Source: Heliocidaris erythrogramma
Taxonomy: Eukaryota > Echinodermata > Echinoidea > Camarodonta > Echinometridae
Reading direction: 5' to 3'
DNA: 64,000 nt
Assembly: GCA_025617745.1 (NCBI GenBank)
Contig: CM046855.1
Coordinates: 46,169,813 to 46,233,812 of the forward strand
Below the pieces are notes generated by a model that did not search any database, was not told where the DNA came from, and was given only the letters and a program-made list of their open reading frames with translations. Of this stretch, positions 36,401 through 51,400 are shown in pieces; the stretch's first letter is position 1, and every line of letters begins with the position of its first letter. The translations under genes were made by a program, and so were the position numbers.

Positions 36401-39400
36401 ATAGATATTTTTACAGCATATATTCTTTCCTTTTTTGGGGGGGGGGGGGACACAGTGAGTAGCTTCCATATTATGATTTATATTTTTTCTACCTGTATCA
36501 TAGGGTAAGAACAGGCTTGATTAATATTTTCTACAAAATCCTGAATACCCAAATTTCAGTGCCAATGTATTGTTCCATATTTTCATAAGTTCTGTTAGCT
36601 ACTATGTTTTCCATATTCATTAGAATGCATGGATATTTGTGGAAGTTGAAGACAGCATCTTACTTCTCTTAAACCTCTGCGGTTGCTCAGTATTCTGTCA
36701 TATTTATCTCCGTTTGCATTTAGAGTGTGAAAATGTTATTATATGTGCTTTTTAGTTTGTTGCATTTTGAGATTACACGATATGATGCAGCCAGCTTTTT
36801 GGCACTTGTGAAAGCTAGTGCACCATTTACCCCTGGAATAATTTGTATAATTATCGTCTGAATACATATAAGTTCATCCAGCCCCCAATACAAAACTATA
36901 CACGTACAGTAGACTATTTTCTCCAATTGTTTTCTGTCATCAGACACATTCTGGATCAATCCCCAGTTCCAGCTCATTTTAGAGGAGGAGGATGACAAGG
37001 ACGATGTCGGGGATGAGGAGGATGACGATGGCTCAGCAAACAAGCCTGGATCTACCTTCCTTGTTGCCCTTATGCAGAAGAACAGGCGAGCACAGCGTAA
37101 GATGGGGGTGGACAACCTCACCTGTGGTTTTGCCATTTACAAGGTACCTACGGAGGACATGCTCCAACTACAGTTGCTCTGCTGTCAATATGCAACACTC
37201 ACCAAGTTCCTAATTTTAAACAATATACCTAACCCTAAACCTAATCCTTAACCTATCCTAAAACCTGAAAGCAATCCTTAACCTAACCCCATATATTTGA
37301 TGGTATAAAGCCTAGAGCAGTTGCCTCACTGCGGTCTAGTGTTACGTAATAATGATAATGACAATAATGGTGGCTTCTTGTTTAGCGTTCATATCCATCA
37401 CAGCGTGATGCTCCTAGCACTCCATAAATTTTACCCCGGTTATAGCCCAGCGGCCAAATATGCAGCGCTCTAGCATATTTTAAAAGAGAATGTTGAGTAC
37501 TAGTTATGTGGTTAATTATGTAGTATAAAATAGGAACAATTTTGTATTATGAATTTAATCACTTTGACTTTGGAGATCGTAGGTTCAAGACACACTTTTG
37601 TTGTTAGGCAAGGCATTCTATATGCATTGCTTCTCTCCACCCAAGTATCAAATGAGTACCTGATGGGATGGGAACATAATTGTTCTTGTAGTAGTATTTG
37701 TGGGCCTGTACAGTGGCCACTGGCTGGAAAGGAGTGGAGGACGTTCACTGCAAGTGCGGAATCATTATTGAATCCAATGACTTTGGTAATACACACTGTG
37801 AAGCTAAAGCTCTTTGCTTGTTCTGGAAAGGCACTAAAGAAGAAGTTATTGTCATTATCAATCTTTCTTTTCTTCTTTGGCAGTGTGAGGGAAACTTTGA
37901 CCCCACCGTTGGACTGTCAAAGGATCACTTCCTGTACAACGCATCTTCGGCCCGATCACCCTCCTTCACTAACACCCGTGAGGTTAGCGGAAGGTTCAAA
38001 CTACCACCAGGGAACTACGTCATCGTCCCTTCGACCTTTGAACCCAACCAGGAAGGTGACTTCCTGTTACGTATCTACTCCATGAAGATGAGCAAGGGAG
38101 TGTGAGTGAAACACATCTTATTTTGTCTCTATATTTCATCCATCAAATTTTATGACGTGTCATTTATACAAAAATATGGTGAAAATACTATTGATATTGA
38201 ATAAATGAAGAAAAAACTAATGCTGTTGTATCCATCGTAGAATTCATAATTCATGTGCTGAGTGAGAAATGCGCTTTTAAATGAAGTGGCTTCCTCTACT
38301 TTTCTTGGTTGTTCAGAATCGTAAATTGGGCTGAAAAACCTTTCTGACCAAATTGGCAGTGGTACATGTACCACATTGGTCATGATTAGAGTTTATTTGA
38401 TTCGCTTTTATGTCAACTAGGTGGCCCCATCAGTATTGTGAAACCATGGGGCTCCGCATAGAAATGAACATACATTCCAATACTGCACATACATACATAG
38501 TACATGATACAAAATTAACATACATGTTGTACAATGCATAAGCCAGGGTAATAATACTCTTTTGTAGGTGCCTTGAGCATCCTCTTATTATTATTATTAT
38601 AATGTATATATTTCTATATGGATATATCCATACAAGTCTTGATGATTTCAATTTCTTTTTTCTATTTTCTCGTGTAGTACTGTTGATGAGGCATCAGGCA
38701 TGGTAGATGTACCTAGACAGGTAATGACTTCACTTCACGTTTTTCATCCTTATTTTCTTCAAAATCAATCACAGCGCTTTTATTGCTCAAAATGTGTCGT
38801 ATGTCAACTCATGCAGCTTCACGCAGTACATTTTCATCAAACATTTAGTGTTTCTGCAGCAAGCTCAATATGATTTGGACCATATTTAAGGGCTATAAAC
38901 GAAGAACCCACAAGAAAGTGCTTAACCTCTATGTTTTTTGTATAGCAGCACAGACAATATCCTTTGCTTATGTTCACAGTTGTCGTAAATACATGCATAT
39001 TTGTTTCAGTCATTTTATGTGTTGCAAAATCAACTAGAAAAGTGACTGCTTCGATCTCCCCTTCCACATCTGTCACATGCACCTAATTTTTAGCAAAATT
39101 ATTTTGATCAAATTTCTATTAAACCCAAATGCTTTAAGTGTAGTAAAGCTAGTTTATTTCTTGTATATACATGTATGTGCTGAACTACTGCAATGATTTT
39201 TTAATTTTAATTTTTAGTTTTTATTGTGAATTATTGTTTCTATTGTCCCACCAATTTAGTTTGCTTTCTGTCCAGCTGGGTTTTGAAATATAGGATATGA
39301 TTGCTCCTTTCTCTCAAATGGTGTAGTAGATGGTATCTATAATCTCCTCAGTAAATTTGAAAACATAGATTATTCATAGGGTGACCTCCTTTGATGAGGT

Positions 39401-42400
39401 CAAAGGTCGTCCAGGTCATGAACCAAATCCAACATATCACTTCAGTCTGGAAGTGCACTGTGCCTCAAAGAAATGTGAAAGGGCCTTTGCTAGAGTGGAA
39501 TCTGTTAGAAAAAATGGTTTGTCTTTTAGTTGTCATGTTTAGTCATTTGCCAAAGTTCAAAGGTCACTTTGTGCAGGAACTGTGTAGTGCCCCAGCTAAG
39601 GTAAAGGGCCTTGATCACATAATATCTGTGAGAAAATGACTTACAGTTGATTTAGCTGTTGCTCGAGTCATTTGCCAAAGTCAAAGGTCACTTGTTGGGG
39701 AACTGTGCAGTGGCCTCAAGCAAGGTGACAGGTCTTGATATAGTAGTATCGGTGGGAAAATGACTGATATTTTAGTTAATAATTAAATGACCTCCTTTGC
39801 AAGAATTCAAAAGCAGCCCAGGAACCATACCGTGCCCCAGTGCTCCCAGCCAGGTGAGAGTCTAATCCCAATCAAATAAAAGCTGTTTATCTATCCTTCT
39901 TGAGGCTATGGAAGTACTTGGTGTGAATGCATGGTTTTTTCCTTGAAAGTTTTGAATTAATGACATGTTTTCTCAATCGAAGGCCCCTTTCGTAATACCC
40001 ACATGTACATCATGAATGCTTCTTCTGAAATGTAATCTTTTTCCACATCTGCATTTCCAAATGGGTTTGATCTCCCAGAAATCATAGGCCTATAGTCTCA
40101 CATAGGTCAGAAAGAACAAAAATCAACTCATCCGCATTACTTCCATTCTTTTTTGCCGCCCTCTGTGGTCGTGCATTGTCTGTAAAAAATTCTTGCCGGC
40201 ATCCACCTTTTGCCCTGTTCATTTTTACATGCATCTTCAATGGGTTCGTTGCCCAAGAAAACATAGACCTAGTCTCTAGAAGGTTTAAGAGAAAAATAGA
40301 TCAGCTCGCCTGTATCACTTCCCTTCTATTTCACCATCCTCTGTGGCCGTGCATTCGCATGTGCTTATCTCTCTGTGACAACTTTGTCCTAAGTATCCCC
40401 CTTTTCTTTGTATAACCATATACCCTGTCAATGTAATTTTTCCCCAATGACCTTCTGCATCTCCCCATATGTACATGTACCTGCATATAAAAGGTGTCCT
40501 ACGATACCTACGCCGCCCCTCCCATCTCTGCAAAGTCATCTCATGCTACCTTTGCTGCAGCTCCATCCCCTACTCAACATGCTGCGCAGGTGAGAGCGAA
40601 GTTGCACGGTATCAGGAGATGACCGCTTTGGGGTGACGAGCATGGCTTCAATCCGATGACTATCATTTCAATGTCACATTGCTGCAACTCCTATATTCAC
40701 CATGTGATGCCTTTATTCTTGTATTGCCTGTGCATGTTTGTTCACAATGTATGAATAACATCTGGATTAATGGAAAATGTATAACGTAGTAAAATGATGA
40801 CTACTGGAAAGCGTATTACAGACTTTTTGAAAATGTGATTTGTTTTTATGGTAATCCCTTCGTCAAAATTGTACACATACCCATCTATTTGGATATGTGT
40901 CTTCTTGGATGTGTGCACATGTAAGTACAGAGAGAGATTTTATTTGTTTATTCAGCCAAGTTACTTCCAGTCATACGCTCAGCCTTGTTTTTCGCCGAGC
41001 CTGTCGCCCTCTGGTTACTCCTCCGGTTTCTCGTCGACCGGTTACGCGCATTCCCCAACAGGTTACATCCATTCGCCGGCCTGGGATCAAACGTCGTATG
41101 ATTTCATGAGGGTAGGCTTCCATAGAGGTTTTCGACCGATCAGTTGACCTCGTCGCATGGGTTTGAACGTGACCAGCGTGAAACCACCTCAAGCCCATCA
41201 CAAAAATGTTTTTCTCCCCCCTCTTCATAACAAAAGACATTTTTTGAGAGCACTGCAAGAAGTTTCTGACACACATCATCCCATCCTTCACGTTGTGGAC
41301 ATGAGTAACAGGACATTTCTAGAATATGTCTTCTTTTCTTGTGGAGTTTTTAAGTGATGTGATTTCATGTGCATACTGATCTATCATGCTCCACTCATCA
41401 ATCAATACCCATGAGATGTGAGATGTGAACATATAATTTCAGTTTAATTCTGTCCAACTATCTGCTGTGTTTTCATTGAAACAGGACACCAAAATGAACT
41501 CAGAATTCTATATAAGCATTATGCATGATTGATGTAGGCATTGGTTATCTAGGAATAAATATGTATTTCTTGCAAAAAGCTTTGGTAGTTAGTGATGTTG
41601 AGATAATGATGTCCAAGTAGTGTACTAAAAAAAAATGACCCAAATTCTTGAATGTTGTTTTATCTTATTGTAGAGTTAGAAACTTATGTGACCTAAGGCT
41701 TTTGCAAATTGTTAATGAGAGTCATTTTCACACATAGAAATTTTTGTGAATTGCAAAAATTCCATGTTGTGCCAAATACAATTCATATGTTGTGTGGCAT
41801 GAAACGTATCACCACTGCAAAATAAGCGAAAAGCTTCATGCATACAATTTTTGGTTTAACAGTAGACCATGCTCTAATCCACCAATATGCTATTGGCAGC
41901 TGAAATGACTGAAAAACAGGTGAACCAAAAAGATTTAGACAACCTTCAGGAATTTGGGCCAATGAGTTCAATTGGTTCAGTGCCATTAGATGACAAACAG
42001 ATTACTATTGGTTTCTGAAGTTGTGTCAAACGATATTTTTCTTGCCAGACGAATTAAATTTGGTAAATTTGAATCAGAAATGTTCTCACACATAAAACAA
42101 TATTAGTGTCATTTTTAATCTAATTTTTTTTTTTACACAAGTCACCAAATGAATGAATTCATTCTGAATTCTGATTCAAGTTTACCTGATTTTAAGACCT
42201 TGTATTTATAACTGTATGGGTTCCATTGCAATGTGTTTGAATAGTGGCCCAATCCAGAATTTAGCCTTTGAGTTTAATTTTATGTATAAACTCAAAAAAT
42301 TCATTCCCTGTGCCATAAAGTTTTTTGAAAATAGCAGTTATACCAAACCTTTCCAGTGATTTTCACTTCCCCCTAATATTTCCCCTAATATTTGTATAGA

Positions 42401-45400
42401 GGTGACAGTGTAGTTTAATAATACTTTGATAATAAGCAATTTATGCCATAGATAATTGTTGCCTTTTGTCTGTGCTAATCGTAGAGCATTGCATGTGAGA
42501 GAATTTGTGTCGATCAGCAGGCGCATAGTCGGGGGGCGGTGGGGGCAGTCGCCCAAAAGAAACGGCAACTAAAAAAAAAAAGCGAAAGCGAAATAGCGGG
42601 GGGAAGTGAGAGATATAAACCCTAAAAAGGCGCTAAGAGCCGTTATTTTTCCCTCAAAATTTGCTAAAACGTTACTAAAAAAAACTCCCCCCCCCCCTCC
42701 CTACACCCACTGCCCGTGTTACATGCAGTACAGTATTGCGTCCAAATAATTGAAAAGCAGTCCGGGTGTCGAACTAACTTTCTGCCTAAAAAAGGGTGCT
42801 GCAAGCCATTATGTTTCTCTCAAATTTGCTATAAATCGTCAGAGCTTTGTATATATGGGTACTCCTGTCCAGGCAGGAATAAATTGGCATCAGAGAAGTA
42901 GCAGATGATAAAATATAACATTTGAACAGTCAAGACATATTGGTGATACGAAAGGGCTTGGTATGAAGACTTGCTCCTATCAAGGCCTGCATGGGCAGGA
43001 GCACAGCACAGAGGAAGTCCGAAGACTTAAAACTATTTATACTATGAGAAGAAGTCATTGAAAATCCAGTAGCGTGTGAATTAGAAGTCTCCCTGAACAT
43101 CTATTCACGCGGGAGGGGGAAACTCCCCCTCCCTGCACCAACCCCTGTACATACAGTGCAGTATTGCGCTCAAATAACTGAAAAGCAGTCAGGGGGTTTA
43201 ACTATAACTTTCCGCCTAAAAAAATGTTTGCTACAAGCCGTTATCTTTCTTTCAAATTTGCTAAAACTTCAGAGCTTTCATGCTTCGCGCAGGAAGGGGG
43301 AAACTCCCCTCTCCCTGCACCCACCCCCTGGAGAGCATTTCCCACGCTTCGCGTGCTCACAACCGTCCCCCCCCCCCAAATGAAATCCTGGCTACGTGGT
43401 TGTCGATCAGTGAATGTAGCACAGAGTTAGAATGAAGATTGTTTTCATCTTGGGTGTCTAGAAGATGTTTGTAGAGAATAAGTCATATTTTTAACCCATT
43501 GCATAGGATTTGATTATGATATAACAGTTTCCAATAGATACCAGACTATTAAAGGTATCTCAGTTTTAGTAAAACGGGTTAAAGGAGATTTTGATGTGTA
43601 ACATGCTATGAGATATATGGAATCAAGTGGCATGAAAAACTGCATTCAGACCGTGTGAGGGCTAATATTTCATATTGTCATATAAATATTGATTATTTTT
43701 TACTCTAAGACACTAAAACTCATACCTTCTTAGGCTTAAAAGTACCAAAACAATTGGCCATATTCATGTATTGGACTATACCTTTTGATCAATACAAGTA
43801 AATTAACCACCATCCATCTTGGGGTGGTTTTCTAAAAATGATTGCATCTTTATTTCGGTAAAATTATTTTGAATTGTCATAAAAACAATTGCAACTTTTT
43901 ATTGGTATTTATGCAGATGTCTTCTGCATGTGCATCCACCCACGTGCAGTCATTAAACAGTAACATGCCATATAACATTTAGATTCGGGATGACAATTCA
44001 AATATCTAAAATATCCGAAAATAGAGGTCAAATGATTTTCAGAATACCACCACTTTTATGTTTTTCAATGCCACTCGGTTTCACTCAGCTAGTTTCAAGA
44101 ATGCCAAGCTTGATTTGAATCAAGCTTGAATCAAGATAGAATTTGTAGATTAGATTTCCCCACACTATTTGTAGCTACATGTAGTGGGGTATTATTTTAA
44201 CTCTTGTATTACTAAACTTTCATTCATAAGTATCTCATATAGCCAATGATTTCATTTTACAACTCAATTTTGTTCCATTTTCGTGCTTTCTGTAGCATAT
44301 TTGGCAAATATCCTGTACAAACTTTAGAAATATAGGAAATTTGTAATTACTATGTGTATCATAACTCATTTTCACAATGTCAGAGTTTGTATTAAAAAAA
44401 CTGGCTGCCACATTATTAGTATTATGATACATGTACACTTTATGTGTGCCAAAAGTCAACTGTGGCAGTCCCCTGTTTGTCTCATTGGTCGACCAAAGCT
44501 AGTAAAGGGTTTAACATTATGTATTCAAATAGGTTTCAACTTTTAAGGCTAAAATGAATAGGTTTGCATAAATATTTATGAATTTATGCAAGTAGTGAAT
44601 CATAGTGTGTGATTTGCAATGGACGCATTTGCAGTTCTTGATCGGCATGTCATTGTTTTATTTAACTTTGTTTCATAGTTAATGGTTACTGTTTTTGTGT
44701 GTATTCTTTTTTTTCTCTCTTTTTTTTCTTGCCGTGTATCAAAACTACAAGCATTATTCTGTAGTGAAAGTACATAGCAACTTGTCAGTAATATCTCATT
44801 TTTAAAAGCAATCAACTAGAATTCAATCAGATTGAATTGTTGAATTGTTTCTTTACCATTATGCAATATGTTTTGAATTGAAGAGAAACAAAATCTATAG
44901 AAGTACATACCATTGTTAAAATTCATTTCATGCAACTATCATCATATACTAATCTTGATTCATACCATTGGTGTCATTGTTTTCTTGACTTTACTGAGTT
45001 TGGGTTTCAATTTCATATTTTTGTAACAATTTGGGCAAGACATGTAGAAACTTGTGGTTCTATATACTTGTACAATACCTTCCAACAAGTTTCATATGTA
45101 GATTCAAATTATTGTTCTTTTTTCTCATGATCATGTTGAGTGTGTTTGGAAATTTATCCACATGAATGAATTTTTTGAAACATTTACAACATGTGCAACA
45201 CTTACAACCTTTTTCTTAGGAGCCCTATTTGAATTGTCTGAAATGTGAGATTTTATGTTTTTCAGATCTGTTTAAGAGCTTTCCAGGGCCCCGTTTCATG
45301 AAACTTGTTATAAAAAACAAGTAACAATGATTGTTTAAAAGCTACTGAAATCCTTGCATCTGATTGGCTGAGAGCAATTTTGTCATAGAAATGGGGCAGT

Positions 45401-48400
45401 TGTTATTGATAACAAGTTTTAACAGGGCCCAGAGCTTAAGTGCTGTCTGCTCCTGAGTGTTTCTCCAATGTCTGTCAACCAATTATACATACTGCAAAGT
45501 ATTTGTTTTTAAATTTTGGGTGAGAATGGAACAAGTTTAAAGTATTTTAAACCAAAGTATGTTTGAAAATCTATTTTGACAGCCACCACCCCCACAAGAC
45601 GATGCTCAGACTGCCCGCTTCCGAGAGTTCTTCAAGAAACTCACCGGACCTGTAAGTTCATGCTACAAATTATTTTGTTTACAATACACTTTATGTGGTT
45701 GTAATTGTTATGTTGCCTGTTTAGAATCAAAACTTTATTAACTTCTTGTGGGTCTCTCAACAGATGATGCATAATTTCTTTGTGGTTTTGGGGTAAATTA
45801 GATTTCAGCCATTTTTGTTATGCAGGGCCAAACAAACGATTTCGTGATTGACAGTTCAGATTGATCTTTAGCAAGTTTCTTTTGAAATGGAACTATCTTA
45901 CCACAATTTAAGATTACGTTTGAATTGTACAAAAAAACTTCCAGATTTCAAAAACTTGGATATAACTTTTGATATGTGATTCAATTTTTGCTTTGGCGAC
46001 TTTTGCCCCGGGATTTATTTTGCCAAAGATATAGGGTTAGCGTTAGGGATGTGATTTGGTTTTATTTAGGTTAGGTGTCAGGGTATGGGTTAGGGTTCGG
46101 TTTAAGCCAGGAATTGTGTTATTGTAGGAAAATGGCTGCCGAGCAATTGTTGTATCAGCCTCTGAATGACATCTGCTTTGTTTGTGTGTACAGGACATGG
46201 AGGTCGATGCCTGGGAACTACAGGAGATCCTGAATGCAGCTCTGCGAAAAGGTCAGTGTCCCCCTGAACCACACTCTCAACATCCTTACACACTGCAACA
46301 TGGCTCAGTCACGGTGACAGTCGCCACACTCACATTGCATACAAGCCATTACTCCAAATGATCATTGCTACAAGTGTAAATAGTCTTGAATATGACCTTT
46401 TTTGTACATGTGATGTTGTGCAAATTTCATACTTGTGAAGATGGGTCAAAAGAGAGATGAAACAGAACAATGTGATGAAAAGTGGAATCAAATCCACTGG
46501 GAGGACCTGATCATTCGCTTCGTTATCTGTCCAATCTAATCTAATCCAATCCCATCTAATCTAATCTAATCCAATCTAAGCCAATCCAATCTAATCTAAT
46601 CCAATCTAATCCAATCCAATCCAATCCAATCTAATCCAATCCTATCTAATCTAATCCAATCTAAGCCAATCCAATCTAGGAATTTGTAGAATACCAATAT
46701 CTCATGGTTTATCAAAGGCACACTCTATTACACTATTGGAACTCTTCGGGTTTTTTTAAATGGAGGAAAAATGTTCTTTCTTGTTCCGTTTGTCATTTGG
46801 CTTCCCTTCGTAGTGTTTTGAAATAATGCAATAATTTAACCTTGTTTGCACCCTTGTCCAATCTTGAAGTCTCAACTCGAGCAATGGTCTTTAGGAGGAC
46901 TTGACTGACACACACACTTATTGAACAGATCCAAACACTCACTCACATACATTTTCATTGGATGTACATGTAGTTCCATGTGGTTTTTGCCATCATTGTA
47001 GCATGGGCATAAAAACAGATTGACACCACTGTAAACACTTTGAGGAGGTGATTAAATACGTGGTACCATGGCATATGTATACATGTTGGTACATACAGAG
47101 TTATCTTCATTCGGTCATTTTATTGTCTCCATTAATACTGGATATGGCAACATACACATGCACACAAAACATGGAGGTAGGCAAATGTTTTACTTGGGTA
47201 CATATTGCTTCTCAAGCATTTTCATGCCCTCACACACATTTCCCACATTTTGATGTGCAAACATATCACTGTGAAAGTGTTCATTTGTTTAAATGGCTCT
47301 GTCATGTTTAGAATATCAACACATCAGTTGTCTTTCAGCTAAAGCATTGTCATCATTTGGAATAAATATGTCCATTGTATTTCATCTATGTGTAGTTTGG
47401 TATACATATCTACACCTGTGTTCAAAACCTCTCGTGAAAATATGCAATTGAAATAAGTCAGAAAAAAGTATGGGGCATATCAGATTTGGAGGGATTCGTA
47501 AATGCTTTTAGAAAATTAAAAAGCATAAGTCATTTTTTGAGATGTTGATTATTGATAATGAAAGGACTCTGGGTTTACTTTTTTGCTCAATTTTCATTTT
47601 ACGAATTCCAATGTGCATGTAATTTAATAGCATGTATTCAAGAATTATGATGACTACAGTTTAATTCCTTGCATATACAAATGTATTATGTTATTGCATT
47701 ATGACAAATTTTAACCAATGTATTAAAATGTTTAATTTCTCTTTTATCGTTGCATGAATAATATTTGTATGTGAACTAAGCAGAAGGTCAGTAAGACAAC
47801 GTCAGTAAGACAACCAAATCAAATTATCTCTTGTGAAAAAAATGTTAAAAAATATCCCTAGCTTATTTGTGATCCTTGATCAATAGGCTGCTATTTTCTT
47901 TACCTTGCACTTTTCTAGTTGTAAATGACCTGTTGAATAGTTCTATTCTTGCGATTATACAAGCTATTTCTTTAGACAGAACAAAAAAGTATCCTTTAAT
48001 TACAAGCACTTAAATGTTCCAGTCAAAGGAAATCTTTCATTTGATTTTGTAGAAACCATTTCCCTCAATGCTGTATCTGCGACATTTGTTTTTGATTCAC
48101 TAGTAATTGCTTTTGTGATATTACCTGAAAAATCCTTCTTCTGTCTTCAGTTTTTTAGTTTGCTCTATTGAAGGATAAAGATTTCATTAGATGAGTCTTT
48201 ATCACAAAAAGAAATCCTCAGAATATCCCCAAATATAAGGCTTCCGCTGTTTCTCTTTTGAGTTTTGAAATTCTTTTGTTCTTTTACTTCATCACTCCTT
48301 GCTGCTTATACCTTAAAAGATGACCCCAAATTATTTGTCTGAAGATTTGTGCGATCACTAGTGAAAAAAATTAACGGCAGATATATTTTAGCGTTGTTCC

Positions 48401-51400
48401 CATGTCCTCTCAAGATTGTAGCTTATTGCGTAGTATGGACAGTATTCCCAAAGTTTTGTATTCCCTACTGCTTCTCTAGTCAAAGCACAAGGCTGATGTT
48501 TATTCTTACTGTGCTAGTGACAGTATGACCAGCGCCAGGAAATTAAATAATGATAAAAAATGCATCATAAATTTTGGCTAAATTATGCTAAATGATGATG
48601 TATCCATTGAAAAGTTCATCGCCGTTTTGGAGTGTCTTTCTACTCTAAAATTCTCTGACAAGCAAGCAAAAAAAAAAAGAAAGAAAGAAAGAAGGTCATC
48701 AGCATTGTCTTTTAACTCCAAATTCTTTGACAGGCAAAAAAAAAAATGAAAGGTCATCAGTATTTTAGTACGTCTTTTTAATCCAACATTTGCTAAAATT
48801 CTCTTGAAAATTAGTAATTTAGTAATTTCTCTAAAATTATGCCAAAATTTTGCCAAATTGTGTGAAATAATGCTAGGAATAATGCTAGAAGGATCGAAAT
48901 TAGGCCTACTCTGGCATCTACATTATAGCTAGTCAGTAAACTAAAAATCTGTTATCGATTGACCAAATAGTGAAAGAGCTTATAGTTATGAAAATCTAAG
49001 TTAAATCTATACCTACTAAATTTTATCTAGTTTCCTAGTGAAAAATAGTTCCTTGTCTCCATCATGAGGCATTCCTTTATGTTCCATTCCATTCATACAT
49101 ATGCACAACTGTGATATCATAGTAAGAGTTAGGAAAGAATGTTGTCTTATTAATTCATTTTTTTGCATTGTGTTCACAATAGTTTTGCATTATGTTGCAT
49201 ATTGTCAATAATTATGTACATGTAGTTGTTAATAGTGAAGCATTGTGTCAATTTTCTGATAATTTTTGCAACTTTCAGCTACCATTTGTGAATGTTGTGC
49301 ATTCCATGTTGCTCAAAGAAATTATTTGCAAAAAAACATTTGCATTGAAAAAAATGTTCACAATTCTTTTTTATGATTTCTGCAAATAAAAATTGAGACC
49401 CTCTTGTAGTCATATGAGAATAATTATTTCATTTTGTTTATTTTCTTCCTTGTAAATTAATAAAAGGGCTCTGAAAGTTGCAAAATTAGAAAAAGACAAA
49501 ATTTTAATGATTTTTTATTGCTCAGGCTTAGAATTAATTTGTATTTTCTCAACAGTATGATGCCTCATGCTTTTTTTTTTTCTTCAACCATGTTTGCGTG
49601 TTGATCCAAAAAATCTAAAATCTTAAAATAAAGTGACCGTCAGTAAATGACGCAATGCTTTTAATCATGTACAGTCATTGATAATGATATGCTTAAAGCA
49701 TCTTGTTCAGAAGATTACTAATGCACACAGCACTTTTAGAAGCAGAAGGACATTTCCACTGTGCACAACAGTATACAGGGGTAACGCCCTTCTCCATGGC
49801 ATATCCGTGGCTATGTTCAGGCCCATGTCGAAGTATATATTTGTGCATTCTGTTCTCTGTTTCTCTAACCCATATTGCATGGCCTCCTTCCGCTCATTCT
49901 TCACAATTTTCTCACGTTTTTGTTCTTCGCCTACGCATTTGCTGTAAAATGTGATTCGTTAATTGTGCTTGCAACGCCCGTTTTGCTGACTGTGGAGCAG
50001 ATTTTGCCCGTGGTAAGAAAACATGCAGTGGTGTTGATATTATGAATGAATTTTCTCCTCTCATGAAATGCTCACGGCTTTTCGATGAGAAGATCTTCGT
50101 GAAGAAACGGAGGGTAAATGAAAAAGATTACAATTATGTGATTATAGCATTTACTGTGCCTTTTAAAAAATCTAGTTTGATTTCAGGCCCGTAACTAGGA
50201 TTTTTGCGGGGGGGGGGGTTCAACATTGGAAAAAGCGGACCTTTCTGAGCGAAGCAACCGAGTAGGGGTGGTGGGTGGCAGGTCAGGGGGCGTGCCCTTC
50301 CAACGGTATGGTCCACGAGCGTTTATATATATATCGAGTCAGATTATTTGACAGGGGTTGGGTCAACTGTGTAGGGTTCCAAATTTTGCGAGCGAGCATA
50401 GTGAGCGTGAGAAAAATAAAAATGTACTTATAAGTGGCAAAATTTTATTTCATTAGTCACCAATAGGTGAAATGTAAAGCTATATCTCCAGTCGTCTTGT
50501 TGCCAGGAATTATTCATATTAATAAAGTTTTAGGAAGTGAAGCGAACGGGGGGGGGGCACATTCTGTTGTCTTTTATAGAAAGGTAACCCTTATATCTGG
50601 GCGCCATGGCGAAAGGGCAGTGGACCTCGGAGTCGCTGCATGGAACTATCCCGTTTATAAGGTTTTGCGAGCGAGCAAAGCGAGCGAGGAAAAATGCTCT
50701 TTACTTTGCTGCTGCTCATTTCAATATTGAAAGTGGACCTAACGAATATTCCGATGCCATGTCGATTGGGAAGCAATGTACCTGAATATTGCAGTAGCAT
50801 CCTATGGAAATATTCATGCACCTCGCTGCCTGAAACTATCTAATTTCTAAGATTTGCGAGCGATCAAAGCAAGCAAAAAAAAAAAGAACTTTAATTTGCT
50901 GCTGCTAATTTCAATACAGAAAGTAAGGTTACCCTAATATCTGGGCGCCATGGCGATAATAAGGCAGTGACGTGCCCGAAAATTGTCATAACATTGAACA
51001 TTCATGGACATATTACAATAAATACTATGGAAATATTCATGGTCCTCGCTGCCTGAAACTAATTCAAAGTTTTGTGATTAAGCGAAGCGAGTGACGGAAA
51101 ACGTACTTTACTATCTCCCAAATAATATTTCCAAAACACCTCAAGTGTTATACTGGGGTATCTTGTAATTTCTCATTATAGTTTCCAAGAAGTCCATGTT
51201 TTATAAAATATTCTCATGGCACTCCGGTTGAACAAGCTGTATTAGAGGGCCATGATTTTATAAAGGGCCTGAATGACTTGACCGGGTCCACCTGGAGTAC
51301 TCTATGCAACTTGAGAGCGGGAAAATTGTCCATTTTGAAGTGAACAGACATTAAATACCCCTCTCTCTCTTTTCCAGTATGGTATCTATGGTATCTATGG

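Larger units (their letters stand above)
41112..45582. other. Calpain intron K-L (4.5 kb)
   Basis: Contains the diverged tandem repeat 42515-43440 and the MITE 45286-45430. 41112-42500 and 43441-45285 show no gene; TACATGTAC-like words and CAAGCTTGAATCAAG palindromes (44107) occur. Confidence 0.75.

Noticed and set aside
37225..37290. Interstitial telomere
   Set aside because: CCTAACCC-like words are degenerate and short; more likely part of a dispersed repeat.
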